Part shown: positions 9,225-18,528 of the stretch, piece by piece
Numbering within the stretch: the stretch's first letter is position 1
Layout of the letters: each line of letters starts with the position of its first letter
Origin: Trichomonas vaginalis G3
Taxonomy: Eukaryota; Parabasalia; Trichomonadida; Trichomonadidae
DNA length: 64,000 nucleotides
Direction: 5' to 3'
Assembly (NCBI RefSeq): GCF_026262505.1
Contig: NC_067206.1
Location: 4,802,879-4,866,878 of the forward strand
Notes under the pieces: generated by a model
The model's database searches: none
Seen by the model: the letters and a program-made list of their open reading frames with translations, nothing else
Told to the model about the DNA's origin: nothing
Made by a program: the position numbers and the translations under genes

Positions 9225-9380
9225 TTAGTTTGTTTTGTTTTCAACTGGTTGTTTAGGTTTTTTAAGTCGGTCTAAAACTTCCTGAGGTATAGGAAGAACT
9301 TGACAAACACGTGGTTGTGTAACTGCTGGAAGCCGACAAATCCATCTTGAACCCATTTGTCTCAATGCTGTATTGTTCAT
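9225..9380 (-). CDS. Maverick micro-protein, 51 aa
   Basis: A 52-codon frame (MNNTALRQMGSRWICRLPAV, ending KQPVENKTN). I accept it because its ATG is preceded by the same TTTTTACTGAGATGAA block seen upstream of 9206 and because it exactly fills the gap between neighbours. Unrecognised. Confidence 0.5.
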   Translation of the reverse strand: MNNTALRQMGSRWICRLPAVTQPRVCQVLPIPQEVLDRLKKPKQPVENKTN

Positions 9381-9399
9381 TTCATCTCAGTAAAAAACT

Positions 9400-9801
9400 T
9401 TACATTCCCCACGTTTGAGGCGGTTGAGGTTGGTTATTGTTTACCCATTGTTGTGCATGGTTATATCCTCTGTTAAAGAATCTTTCACCTTGGTCCATAT
9501 AGTGTCCTGCTTGGTTATAGTAGTCATTTGCTTTGTTATAATAGTTTCCTGCTTGTCTTCCTACATTGTCCATCCATCCTTGAACTTTTCCTCTTGTTTC
9601 AGGATTTGGAATAAGATTTGCTGCATCTCGTGCTACCTCCCAACCTTTCTGTACAGTTTGTATAATAGGTTGTGCTTTCTCTTTAAGTATACCTAATGTA
9701 CTCAAAATCTTCCTTCCAACTCCAAATACACCTCTGGCTATTGTTCCCACTGCGGGTAAAAATCTAGATGCAACTCCTGCTAATGCGCCAAATAAACCCA
9801 T
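9400..9801 (-). CDS. Maverick MGLFG small protein, pVI-like candidate, 133 aa
   Basis: Starts MGLFGALAGVASRFLPAVG, a Gly-2 end that could be myristoylated followed by an amphipathic or hydrophobic helix. The middle is Asn/Tyr/Gln-rich and repetitive (NKANDYYNQAGHYMDQ) and the tail is Pro/Gln-rich. Polinton and adenovirus-like elements encode small membrane-active minor capsid proteins with such an amino end, so this is a candidate; the call is inference only. It diverges from the integrase with 16 bases between the starts. Confidence 0.5.
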   Translation of the reverse strand: MGLFGALAGVASRFLPAVGTIARGVFGVGRKILSTLGILKEKAQPIIQTVQKGWEVARDAANLIPNPETRGKVQGWMDNVGRQAGNYYNKANDYYNQAGHYMDQGERFFNRGYNHAQQWVNNNQPQPPQTWGM

Positions 9802-9817
9802 TTCTTATAGGATAAAA
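9802..9817. promoter_or_regulatory. Candidate bidirectional Maverick promoter
   Basis: Only 16 bases (TTCTTATAGGATAAAA) separate the two divergent ATGs at 9801 and 9818. Similar TAG(G)ATAAAA blocks lie next to other starts in this element (12370-12387, near 13867) and in the second Maverick (TTAGGAGTAAAA and TTAGGATAGAA near 35120-35149). This suggests a compact element-specific promoter word. Confidence 0.5.
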
Positions 9818-10777
9818 ATGACGAATCCAAACAAGGACCCCTATGTTTCTAAAGCGACAAAGAAAGCACTCATGATAAAAATCTTTAGTTCAACACCAAA
9901 TGCTTGGTTTATGGATATCTTGGAAAACATTCCGAGGTATAGAGAAGATGGACCACCATACTGGCTAATATTTGTCGGTCAAAACACAAGATACTGTGAA
10001 GCCATACCATTATGGTCCAAAAATATTTTAGATGTGAAAACTGCTTTGACAATATTCGTTGACAAATACCATCCAACAAAACTGACATCTGACTGTGAAA
10101 GTTCTTTCAAATCAGATGATGTAAAAAACTATCTGCGTTCAAAAAATGTAAACCAATATTTCATTGTCGACCAAAACCATTCTGCTCTTGGTGTCATTGA
10201 CAGTTGTATAAAAATGTTAAGAGACTTAAATCAACCACAAGGTGGTGAAGTAAATGAAATGTCATATGACGACAAATATAGGCACTTCTCCATGGCAAAG
10301 ATGAGACAAGTTTTAAATATTTACAATAGCCGTAAACAAAAAGGTTTGGGAAACCACTCCCCCGAAGAAATGAAAAACAACCCCGACTTAGAGAAAGACT
10401 ATATATTTAATAGTTTAGTCAAAAGAGACAAACAAGAAAGAATGCCGGGCTTCAAACTTCAGAAAGGTGACAAAGTAAAAATAGAAATACCTAAACGCGA
10501 CCCATATGAAAATACTATTGACTATGACAACAATGGGAACTCGACAGGTACTCGCATTCGTGTTCGTAAAAATAGAAGAAAGTATACAAGAGAATATTAT
10601 GAAGTTTTAGGCAAACATGGCAAAATGTACAGACTGCAAGCAGAAGATAAAACGACTATTGTCAGACCTCGTTTCAAACTTGTTAAGGTTCAAGGTGGTA
10701 TACTTTCAAAGACAGTTCCTAACAAATATAAGACAACTCCTGACGAATATGCTAAAGAAGTTGAAAATGACGACTAA
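9818..10777 (+). CDS. Maverick rve-family integrase, 319 aa
   Basis: Retrovirus-type DDE integrase that inserts the element. Residues about 30-160 form the core: a first Asp in AWFMDILEN, a second in LTSDCESSF, and the HSALGVIDSCIKMLRD helix in place of the usual carboxy part of the core. The last 80 residues form a small basic SH3/chromo-like DNA-binding tail (RKYTREYYEVLGKHGKMYRLQ). The frame is open and close to the usual Maverick integrase length. Its stop overlaps the stop of the convergent tail-fibre gene. Confidence 0.85.
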   Translation: MTNPNKDPYVSKATKKALMIKIFSSTPNAWFMDILENIPRYREDGPPYWLIFVGQNTRYCEAIPLWSKNILDVKTALTIFVDKYHPTKLTSDCESSFKSDDVKNYLRSKNVNQYFIVDQNHSALGVIDSCIKMLRDLNQPQGGEVNEMSYDDKYRHFSMAKMRQVLNIYNSRKQKGLGNHSPEEMKNNPDLEKDYIFNSLVKRDKQERMPGFKLQKGDKVKIEIPKRDPYENTIDYDNNGNSTGTRIRVRKNRRKYTREYYEVLGKHGKMYRLQAEDKTTIVRPRFKLVKVQGGILSKTVPNKYKTTPDEYAKEVENDD

Positions 10778-12369
10778 GCAATTCTATACCATGCGTAAAC
10801 TGTCATGTAAGGTGGCATGTAGTCTTTACTTTGTCCCGTTGTTTGCGTATATCCTGAAACGCGATGTGTATGGTTTCCATCTCCCTGAGTGTCACTCCAG
10901 TAACAATTTATAGCAAACTGAACGTCGTCTTTAACATCATATCCTTTACCTTTTTTCAAGGCGTGCCAATCCCAAAATTTATGCTTATGCCAACCTGCTT
11001 GAGATGTACTTAAATCTATGTAGTGACTGTGTGCAGGTAAATTTTCACCTGAAATCGTTTTACTTCCACCTGTTTCCTTTGAAGAGTTTGCACAATACAA
11101 AAACCTGTCGACTATTTGTTCCCATGCACCAACACCAAACATTACTTGAGGACTTCTTGCTTCCATAGATGTATAAATAGAACCTACTGGGTTCATTAAA
11201 TCAAACATATGAGATAATATAGGATTGTCTCTTTTGAACTTAAAATATAGTGTAACTATTTCAGGTTTCTTCTGGTTTGTGTCAGAATATTTTTTATAAT
11301 ATAATCTTATGTTTTCAGGGTAGGTAAAATCTTGACTATAATATTTATTTCTGTCATCTGTATAATAATATACTATTCTCGTTTTTTCTATTGCATTATA
11401 TCTTTTATATCTATAATAATCTAAATATAATGTTTGCTTTTTTGGGTCTACACGTGCGTCAACACCATAGTCATAATAATACGGTGCTGGAGCTACGTTA
11501 GACAATGTCATATCCGTCATTTCATAAACTCTTAAATATTTCTTTTGTTCGTCTCCATATAAGTTTAAGTAGCAGTTGTTGTCTAATGGAACTTTAACTT
11601 GTGTACCATCATTCTTTATATAGCTTACATACATTTCATTGTTATTTTTCGGAATGAGTTTATACCGTATACCATTTTCTAAGGACTGTACCAACTGCCA
11701 TCTAAAATATTTATTTTCTTCATTGACAGAAAAGTCACCAACAATAGTTTCAATATTTTTTGTTCCTATCAAACTTTGGTATATTTCATTGACATATGTT
11801 TTATCTGCTTTATTTTCAAGGCTAACGTTTAAGTCTGTTATTTCAGAAGATGTATGTGTATGTCCAACGTCACTTTTACTGTTTAAGGTTTCTTGTAAGT
11901 TTGTAATATCAGATATAGAATGTGTATGAGTCTTTTTAGAATATTCGTTTTCAGCTCTTGTCACTTCACTTGACATTTTATTGTCAACATATGTTTTGTC
12001 TGCTAGTTCAGGATGAGTATGTTCTTTTGTTGCATAAGCATTGTTAGCTCTTTCTTCTTCTTTTGCTATTGCATCGTCTACATATTCTTTGTCAGCTTTG
12101 TTGTCAACATCTGTTTTCAAAAGAAGTTCATTTATAGGTTTCTCGTTTAAAGTTCCTTTTGTTGGATTTATACAGACAGTATGGTTCTTATTGTCTTGAA
12201 ACAGAAACTCATCTGTCATTGGGTTTATTGTCAGTTTTAAGTTTCCTTCTTTCAATGACTCAGATATCTTAGAATAGTTTGAAAAGTTTGTTGTGTTCTT
12301 ATTTAGAGCTTGCATAATGAGTTGTCGGTTGTGTTGTATTTCTCTCATAGACGCTGTTTCATTTGACAT
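10774..12369 (-). CDS. Maverick phage tail-fibre-like protein, 531 aa
   Basis: Residues about 80-190 contain repeated units of the kind KADKTYVDN and GHTHTSSEITDL, typical of bacteriophage tail fibres. A beta-rich middle follows. The carboxy 130 residues match phage tail-collar/receptor-binding tips: NPVGSIYTS, a FGVGAWEQI segment, ENLPAHSH, then YMPPYMTVYAW at the end. Start taken at the ATG at 12369 (MSNETASM), which shares an 18-base spacer with the divergent gene. The role is inferred as an attachment or spike protein. The resemblance to bacterial-virus fibres suggests horizontal acquisition. Confidence 0.75.
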   Translation of the reverse strand: MSNETASMREIQHNRQLIMQALNKNTTNFSNYSKISESLKEGNLKLTINPMTDEFLFQDNKNHTVCINPTKGTLNEKPINELLLKTDVDNKADKEYVDDAIAKEEERANNAYATKEHTHPELADKTYVDNKMSSEVTRAENEYSKKTHTHSISDITNLQETLNSKSDVGHTHTSSEITDLNVSLENKADKTYVNEIYQSLIGTKNIETIVGDFSVNEENKYFRWQLVQSLENGIRYKLIPKNNNEMYVSYIKNDGTQVKVPLDNNCYLNLYGDEQKKYLRVYEMTDMTLSNVAPAPYYYDYGVDARVDPKKQTLYLDYYRYKRYNAIEKTRIVYYYTDDRNKYYSQDFTYPENIRLYYKKYSDTNQKKPEIVTLYFKFKRDNPILSHMFDLMNPVGSIYTSMEARSPQVMFGVGAWEQIVDRFLYCANSSKETGGSKTISGENLPAHSHYIDLSTSQAGWHKHKFWDWHALKKGKGYDVKDDVQFAINCYWSDTQGDGNHTHRVSGYTQTTGQSKDYMPPYMTVYAWYRIA

Positions 12370-12387
12370 TTTTATTGTAGATAAAAT
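12370..12387. promoter_or_regulatory. Candidate bidirectional Maverick promoter
   Basis: Eighteen bases (TTTTATTGTAGATAAAAT) between divergent ATGs at 12369 and 12388. It shares the TAGATAAAA word with 9802-9817. Confidence 0.45.
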
Positions 12388-13235
12388 ATGCTTCCAATAG
12401 AAAAGAAAATTCAAGAGTTGCTACAACTAAACCATTAGATGAACTTTTTACTAATGTCGGTCAAAAGTTTGAGACAGAGACCGTAAAGCATGAAGGCTAT
12501 CGTTTTGACTACCCATTAAGATGGCTAAGAGACCCATCTGTCACAAAAGCTATTGGCTTTCGTAGAATGAAGTTTGTGTCTGTAGAAGATAAAAGTTTTC
12601 CATTTATTGTAAGGTTTCATATAGATTATATATCTGAAGGGAAACGAAAAATGTGGGAAGAAATTGAGCTAATACAAGTTGACCTTTCATCTTCTCTACA
12701 GACTGCGTTAAAAAATATAGAAGATAAAATAAATTCATGTTATGCAAAATATGCTGATGAATATGCAAATACCGAGAGCACACTTTATGTGAGAATTGTA
12801 TATGACAAACAAAATTCACAAGTGTCATTTCAAATCTACGAAGACAATCCAAAGAAAGACGAACAAATATATACAGAATTCACTGCAATGTCATGGTATT
12901 ATTTGCAAAGAATGTTAAATCAGAAAGTCAAACTTCCTTTAGCAAATATTTACAGTCGATATGCAAGAGATGAACCATATTTATTTAAAGATGTTTTCGA
13001 CTCAGATGCTATTATAGTTCATGCTTCATTTTCTGGTGCACAAAACTCTTTTTTATGCTTGGCAAATGACTTTTACGAAAAACCTACAAAGTTATACGAA
13101 CCACCAAGTGGAAGTATTTCAGACTTTCAAGTATGGTTTACTACAGATGGAAGAAAAAGAATAATTCCATTATACCATGCGTTTTACTTAGAACTTAGTT
13201 TCATATACAACTACTATCGAACGGTAAAAATATAA
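12388..13235 (+). pseudogene. Maverick structural-type gene, broken
   Basis: The longest open part is beta-rich with many aromatic residues (FPFIVRFHIDYISEG; SISDFQVWFTTDGRK) and has the look of a capsid or penton-like protein, though I cannot assign the family from sequence alone. It begins at the shared bidirectional spacer and has about one break. It is treated as a fossil part. Confidence 0.45.
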
Positions 13236-13239
13236 TTTT

Positions 13240-13482
13240 TTAATACGGTTGAGGTGTTGGATTTGGTTGCCAACTTGACTGTGGTGCAGGTTCAGGCTGT
13301 TGTATAACAGGAGCTTGTTCTTCTGGTTCAGGGTCTTTAGGTATAATACCAACAAACTGACCTACTCTTTTACCAATATTTTTGACTCCGTTCCAAATTC
13401 CTCTTCCTACGGTTTTTATTCCATTCCATATACCTCTTCCAACATTTCGAAAGAAGTTTCCAATACTACTGAAGAAACCCAT
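13240..13482 (-). CDS. Maverick MGFFS amphipathic small protein, 80 aa
   Basis: Starts MGFFSSIGNFFRNVGRGIWN, then repeats GRGIWNGIKTVGRGIWNGVKNIG, a basic amphipathic helix pattern, and ends in a Pro/Gln/Glu-rich tail. Gly-2 with Ser-5/6 fits an N-myristoylation signal. Together with the gene at 9400 it forms a pair of likely membrane-active small virion proteins; this is inferred from composition, not family membership. Confidence 0.5.
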   Translation of the reverse strand: MGFFSSIGNFFRNVGRGIWNGIKTVGRGIWNGVKNIGKRVGQFVGIIPKDPEPEEQAPVIQQPEPAPQSSWQPNPTPQPY

Positions 13483-13500
13483 TTTACTATATGTAAAAAT

Positions 13501-13863
13501 CTAATGTCCGCCTAGTCTCTTACGTTTCCTTCTGAGTTCCATAGCATTTTTTAACTGGAGCTCATACATTCTATTTCTCCTCTGGTAGAAAACATATTCT
13601 GGGTCAACTCCTGTGTTCGCGTCATCTGCATAAAGTTGTTTATATCCCACTTCAGGGTTTGTATAAAACTCTTTCCATCTCATATTTGCATACCATGGTG
13701 GCAAACCTAACGCAGCGTCATTTGACATGGCAGTTTGCATTTGTACATCTGTTGGCACTTGACCATAGTTTGCCATTGCAGTTTGTATTCTAACTTCATT
13801 TGGAATATTCTCTGGGTTTGGTTGTCCAGGTTGCTGTGCATTCGCTAAGTTCTGTGCGTCCAT
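13501..13863 (-). CDS. Maverick hypothetical protein, 120 aa
   Basis: Unrecognised. The amino half is Asn/Gln/Pro-rich with an internal near-repeat (EVRIQTAMANYGQVP / DVQMQTAMSNDAAL). The carboxy end is very basic (MELRRKRKRLGGH). Start at the ATG at 13863, next to an A/T-rich TTAGATAAAAA block. Confidence 0.5.
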   Translation of the reverse strand: MDAQNLANAQQPGQPNPENIPNEVRIQTAMANYGQVPTDVQMQTAMSNDAALGLPPWYANMRWKEFYTNPEVGYKQLYADDANTGVDPEYVFYQRRNRMYELQLKNAMELRRKRKRLGGH

Positions 13864-13886
13864 TTAATATTAGATAAAAATATCTC

Positions 13887-14018
13887 TTACGAGTACATAT
13901 GCTGAACATTTGCAGACATTGGTTCATCTTCATATTCTCTATATCTTTCTGCCACGTCAAATAAATAAATGACACAATGGAAAAAACCTAAAACAAGTAG
14001 TCCTATTTCAAACCACAT
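13887..14018 (-). CDS. Maverick single-span membrane micro-protein, 43 aa
   Basis: A 44-codon frame (MWFEIGLLVLGFFHCVIYLF then a charged tail ending QHMYS). Residues 3-20 form a clear membrane-spanning stretch. It overlaps the end of the methyltransferase region by 16 bases. Unrecognised. Confidence 0.45.
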   Translation of the reverse strand: MWFEIGLLVLGFFHCVIYLFDVAERYREYEDEPMSANVQHMYS

Positions 14019-14820
14019 TTACTTACCAATAAAATTTCTTTATTGTGACACTTTCTCCAGTTTATAGGACCTCTCTCATATTCTATCTTGTCATATCTAA
14101 ACTCATAGTCATGTATGTCCTCTAACCATCTCATAACGGTTTCCAAACCACTTTTATCGGATGTAAAGTAAAAGCATGGATGGTTATGTAAAACGTCTAA
14201 AGTTTCTAAAGAGTCTCTCAAAGTCCAGTCTACTTGGTATTGAAAATCCATGTGTTATAGAACGGTGGGTCCACCATAAAGAAAACATTTTCCTTGTCTT
14301 TATATTTTTCATACAACTCTGTCCAATGACATCTCACAAACTCTATACCCTCAATATATTTTTCTATGTCCTCTTTGAAAACATTTGTATAATTGAGATA
14401 TAAAACTTTTGACATAAGTGTTTCAATGTCATGAACTCTTATAGCACCACTATATAATAGTCTAGCAGATATACTATCCCAGTCTATATATTCTGCTTTT
14501 TTCAAAACCTCTCTCACAATATTTTTCTTATCTAATGGTATACGTTCCATCTTACCTATAGGTATCTTTTCTTTTAACTCTTTCAATATTTTGTTAGTGT
14601 CTGGAATATGTTTGAGACGGTTCATATAGTTGTCGAAGTCATTGCATATAATCTTTGAGTCAGGAAATACAGTATGGCACAAATGGGATATATAGAAACT
14701 TCCACCGAACAAATCTACAAATGTTAGACCATTCGGTAGTTTCTTAAGTTCTCTCAATATAATATCTTTACATTTACTCTTATTTCCAAAGAACGGTAAC
14801 GGAGGTTTTGTAAAATTCAT
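14003..14820 (-). pseudogene. Maverick Dam-like N6-adenine methyltransferase, broken
   Basis: Class D12 (Dam-type) enzyme that methylates adenine in DNA. It has the amino-terminal SAM-binding signature PPLPFFGNKSK followed by FVDLFGGSFYISH and the acidic strand ICNDFDNY, and the catalytic-type DPPF motif near the carboxy part (FFMVDPPFYN). T. vaginalis is known to carry N6-methyladenine as its main DNA mark, and Maverick-borne Dam-like genes are plausible sources. This copy is a fossil with about one break. It is the last gene before the element's terminus. Confidence 0.8.
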
Positions 14821-14912
14821 TTATATATAATAATAAAAATGTTTTTTCCTGAAAAGTGACAGAAAAGTGACAAAACATGTACGAAGAAGTCTTGAAAATT
14901 CAAGAGGGTAGA

Positions 14913-15104
14913 AAAGAGGTTAGAAAAGAGGTTATATCTAACCTTCTACCCTAAACATTATTTTTGTCTGATTTTACGAAGAAGTCTTGACAAAACATGA
15001 AAACATATATAATTTGTGAAAAGCTCCTGGAAGACCCGTATATAAGAACTTCATTTATACTAAACATCTTCGGGGCTAGAGGGCACGAAGTGCCTGGAAG
15101 CCCC
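14913..15104. repeat. Subterminal hairpins of the Maverick
   Basis: Two structures. At 14913-14955, GGGTAGAAAAGAGGTTAG units are followed by CTAACCTTCTACCC, giving a stem. This resembles the design of the GTTAG palindromes at 1421 and 2510. At about 15072-15104, GGGGCT and AGCCCC bracket GGGCAC-GAA-GTGCC, a tight GC-rich hairpin unusual in this AT-rich end. Confidence 0.65.
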
Positions 15105-15108
15105 ACTA

Positions 15109-15110
<2 letters not shown>

Positions 15111-15147
<37 letters not shown>
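15111..15147. repeat. Poly-T tract, 37 T
   Basis: An unbroken run of 37 T near the Maverick terminus. Length in the assembly may not be exact because homopolymers of this size are hard to read. Confidence 0.9.
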
Positions 15148-15149
<2 letters not shown>

Positions 15150-15212
15150 TTTGTTTTTTTTTGGTTTCGCAAAACATCCAAAAACAAATATGCTATAAAA
15201 GTGACAATTTTA

Positions 15213-15229
15213 GCAAAACGAAACCCTTA
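15213..15229. repeat. Candidate Maverick terminus
   Basis: GCAAAACGAAACCCTTA, found identically at 38161-38177 at the edge of the second Maverick fragment. Beyond it the two loci differ. I take it as the outer tip of the terminal inverted repeat; the opposite tip lies outside the window. Confidence 0.65.
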
Positions 15230-18147
15230 TTTCAAGTAACCAAGTCGATGATGTTTTTTTGAAAGAATGTAACGTTACCTTCTACCCTTAATATGGTGAA
15301 TCTAGGAAAGCATTTTAATAATATTTTTAATATAAATTTTCGGATTTGAGTGATCCTAATCCTGGATTAACGTTTCCGATGAAGTTGAACTTTATATTAA
15401 AGGAATCAAATTATATTCTGATAATACATTATCTTAATAAGATTTTCATTGAGATTTTCAGATAAAAAAATCCAATCTTGAGATTTTCAAGTTATCCATA
15501 TTCATTTTTCTCTAATCACTTTGAAGTTCAGGGTAACTTTACTGTGCACAGATGGGTGATCGGTCAATAATATAATATATCCATACTAAAATCTCTAATT
15601 GAAAGAATTGACTCTCAAACCTAAAGAATGGATCATATTTGAATATTAAAGACTATAAATTTTTACAAGTGAATTCTGAGTAAACACACAAGCACATTAG
15701 CTTATGAAAAATCAGTTCAATGAATTCAATCATCACCAAACTGAGTGAACCATGCATGAATTTTGGAAAGCAATAAGACAAAGAAAAATCAAAGCACATG
15801 TACTCTTTAAATACATTCAATTCTTTCATAATAAGCAAAATGAATTTAAATTCTCTAATGAGTTAACATAACAATTACCAATTGAGATACATAGACATAA
15901 TATTAGCTTCAGATTAATCATTGCAAATTTTTTTCATTAGTATTACTAATTTTTTGAAGCTTGAATATTATCTTCGAGCTATTGATGTCTTTCCTTTATT
16001 TGATCTAATTATGTACATTGTTTACTTTGTGCATCCTTTAAAATTACATTTTACTAGCAAGATCCATGGAAATTATAACTTTTAGCTGTGCTTGAATATT
16101 TCAAAGATTTCATCGCACTGCTGTGCTCGTATTTTTATCTTGATAACCAGAATCATCAAGTTTCGCTATTTGGGTTCAATCAATCTCTTCAACTTGTTGT
16201 AGAGATGTTGAAATATTTATTTACTTTTTTTTGCAAAAGCCATATTAAGGGGAGTGTTTCCATCGTTCATGATGCTTAATTATTAAAACTCAGCTAATGA
16301 AATAGTTCTTCATAATGAGGTAGAACTATTGATCCATGAACAATAACAAAATAATGCCAATCTAAAGTAAAATGTATACTTGAATTGTTCCCTAATACAT
16401 TTTGTTCTCAAATATATCAATAATGAATTATTATGCTACTATAATCATATGATCTATATCTTGTCAGCCCTTTTCTATTGACTTTTGATGACTATTTTTA
16501 GTTTTACTTTTCAGTCACTAATAATGGTAAATATATTACATAAACTTCTGATGCTTTTAATTGGAATTCAATTTAATTTAAGTAAGGGAATGAAGTAGAG
16601 GTTTTACCAAACATATTTGTTAAATTTGGACTCTTGATTAAAATTTCTTGAAATAAGTTATTATTATGCGCAATTGCGATTAAATTACTTTGAAAATGCA
16701 CGAATCATATATATGTCTGGGCTGTTTTTTTATTTTTCTTTATTTCAATTTAAAAAAATTCTGATTTGCTAAATCATTATCCTGATTTATTATTCATCTA
16801 CAGCCAAATCATTATACAAATGAATCTACTCAATGTTTTCATTAATATTATTCTCTCATACAAAAAAACTAGGCTTCGAATTCAATTTGTGAAAGAATTT
16901 GGGGTTATCATAATAGTTAACTAAAAAAGAAATAGTAACAATGCAGAAAACCTAATTATTAAAATATTGATAGTATAGCGTGAATAATATATTTACGAGA
17001 TACAGAAAAGACGTTTTCAGCATATTTCTTGTCACAAATTTTGATGAAATAACCATATCATTATTTATGATGGTATTTATAAGGGTGAAAATAGATTTTC
17101 AGTACTTGAATTGGATCGAATCTTCAATTTTCTTAAGGATTTTAGACAATATATTAATATATCTATGGTTTTCCAAATGATAACACAAGTGAACAATACT
17201 ACGCATTCTAATCATCTATAACAGAAATTTGATCAAAATGGAAATCATTGAAATTGTTTTATTTAAGATAACTATATAAAAATGAAATGTATTTGTCTAA
17301 ATAGCAATATGACGAAGTGTTCAAATAGAAATGTAACATTTCCACAATCTTCAAATTGAATAAAGTCTAAATATCCATTTCATATGAAGAATTTAGAAGG
17401 ACATATTACATGAAAACAGAATTTATATGAGAAGTTATCAGATATAAATTGATTAAACTTATTGATATAATTATGATAAAATCAAATAAATCAATTGAAA
17501 TAATACTTTGATAATATAAATACATCAATGATATTAGTGAGAGTCAATGAAATTTCTTGTCTAAGGTGATTTATCAACATTTCTTGTTTTTTGCAAATAT
17601 TATTAAAAATATATGTACGTAGTTAAAACATCAAGAATACCTGATGACCATGGAAATTCTCAATTTTCCCATTAGTCCTATTAAATTTGATGACACTCAC
17701 AAAAATTGTGAGAAATAAAATTTCTCAAAGTGTTACGGTAAGAGTTTGAACTCTCGGATTTGAAAAAAATTCCTTGACTGCTCATCTAATACATATATCT
17801 GCATCGACCAACATTTGATTCATTTTGAAAGAAATCCTCTGATCGGATATAATTGCCATTATACATCAGGTTATTGATTAATTTTTAATTAAATTATGGC
17901 GGAATAGTTTAAATTGAATTTTGATAACCCCACTTTCAATTTTTGTCGGTTATTATTACGGGGAATATTTTAAGTTGATATTCTATTTAAAATACCATTT
18001 GTGACATTTTTTATTTCTCCGTAACAATAACAATTTTCTGATTTGTAAATAATTTATATTGAAAAATTTGAGAACTACCACATATAACTAATAAATAGAC
18101 TCACCATCCAATAATAATCCGAAAATCAAAAACTCAATAAACTTTGC

Positions 18148-18213
18148 AAATTACCTCAGACTTTTCAGAGGATTGAGTGGCAACTCAATCCTCTGAAAAG
18201 TCTGAGGTAATTT
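18148..18213. repeat. Perfect 31-bp inverted repeat with 4-base loop
   Basis: Arms 18148-18178 and 18183-18213 are exact reverse complements around GGCA. The arm contains ACCTCAGACTTTTCAGAGGA. It lies about 300 bases upstream of the Myb gene. Confidence 0.9.
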
Positions 18214-18500
18214 TTAGTCTCTACACTATTTCAATATAAGCTCCATTTTTAAACAGTTTTTAAAAATCGAGCATTGAAAAGTGTGATGAGACTTCAGATT
18301 TTCAAAATTTATCTTAGTTGATATTTTAAGAGACCTCATAGAATATTGTTTATGGATAACAAAATTTAAACTATTAAATCTCGCATGTATGACATTAAAT
18401 ATTCTAATTTACTGCAATTATAATTTGAGTTGAATAATTTTTCAAAGGTTTTGGGAGTTCAGAAAATTGAATATCGTTTGTTTCCTCTATCTTCCTCAGT

Positions 18501-18517
18501 TCATTTTTATATTCACA
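18501..18517 (+). promoter_or_regulatory. Candidate Inr elements for the Myb gene
   Basis: TCATT at 18501-18505 and TCACA at 18513-18517 both match the trichomonad initiator TCA+1Y(T/A). They would give 5' leaders of about 26 and 14 bases to the ATG at 18529. Confidence 0.5.
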
Positions 18518-18528
18518 TCCCAATAAAG

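Larger units (their letters stand above)
1..15229. mobile_element. Maverick/Polinton, right-hand part, fossil
   Basis: A large virus-like DNA transposon, cut on the left by the window edge. Parts recognised are a packaging ATPase (346-1218), family B DNA polymerase (6442-8249), rve integrase (9818-10777), a tail-fibre-like protein (10774-12369), an adenine methyltransferase (14003-14820) and many small tightly packed genes on both strands, with intergenic gaps often of only 15-20 bases. The right end is placed at 15229 because its last 17 bases recur at the end of a second Maverick fragment (38161-38177). Several genes are open and full-looking, others are broken; I estimate six to eight breaks overall, so the copy is inactive as it stands but not ancient. 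Polinton identity is inferred from the combination of polymerase, integrase and ATPase, which is diagnostic for the group. Confidence 0.92.
15230..18528. other. AT-rich intergenic DNA
   Basis: More than 3 kb with only short, composition-driven open frames on both strands. No coding-looking protein and no RNA gene recognised. It contains the perfect hairpin at 18148-18213 and the promoter region of the Myb gene at its right end. Confidence 0.6.

Noticed and set aside
15653-17180. Short open frames of 60-70 codons in the AT-rich spacer
   Set aside because: Composition-driven (Ile/Phe/Leu/Asn), no Inr and no protein-like pattern.
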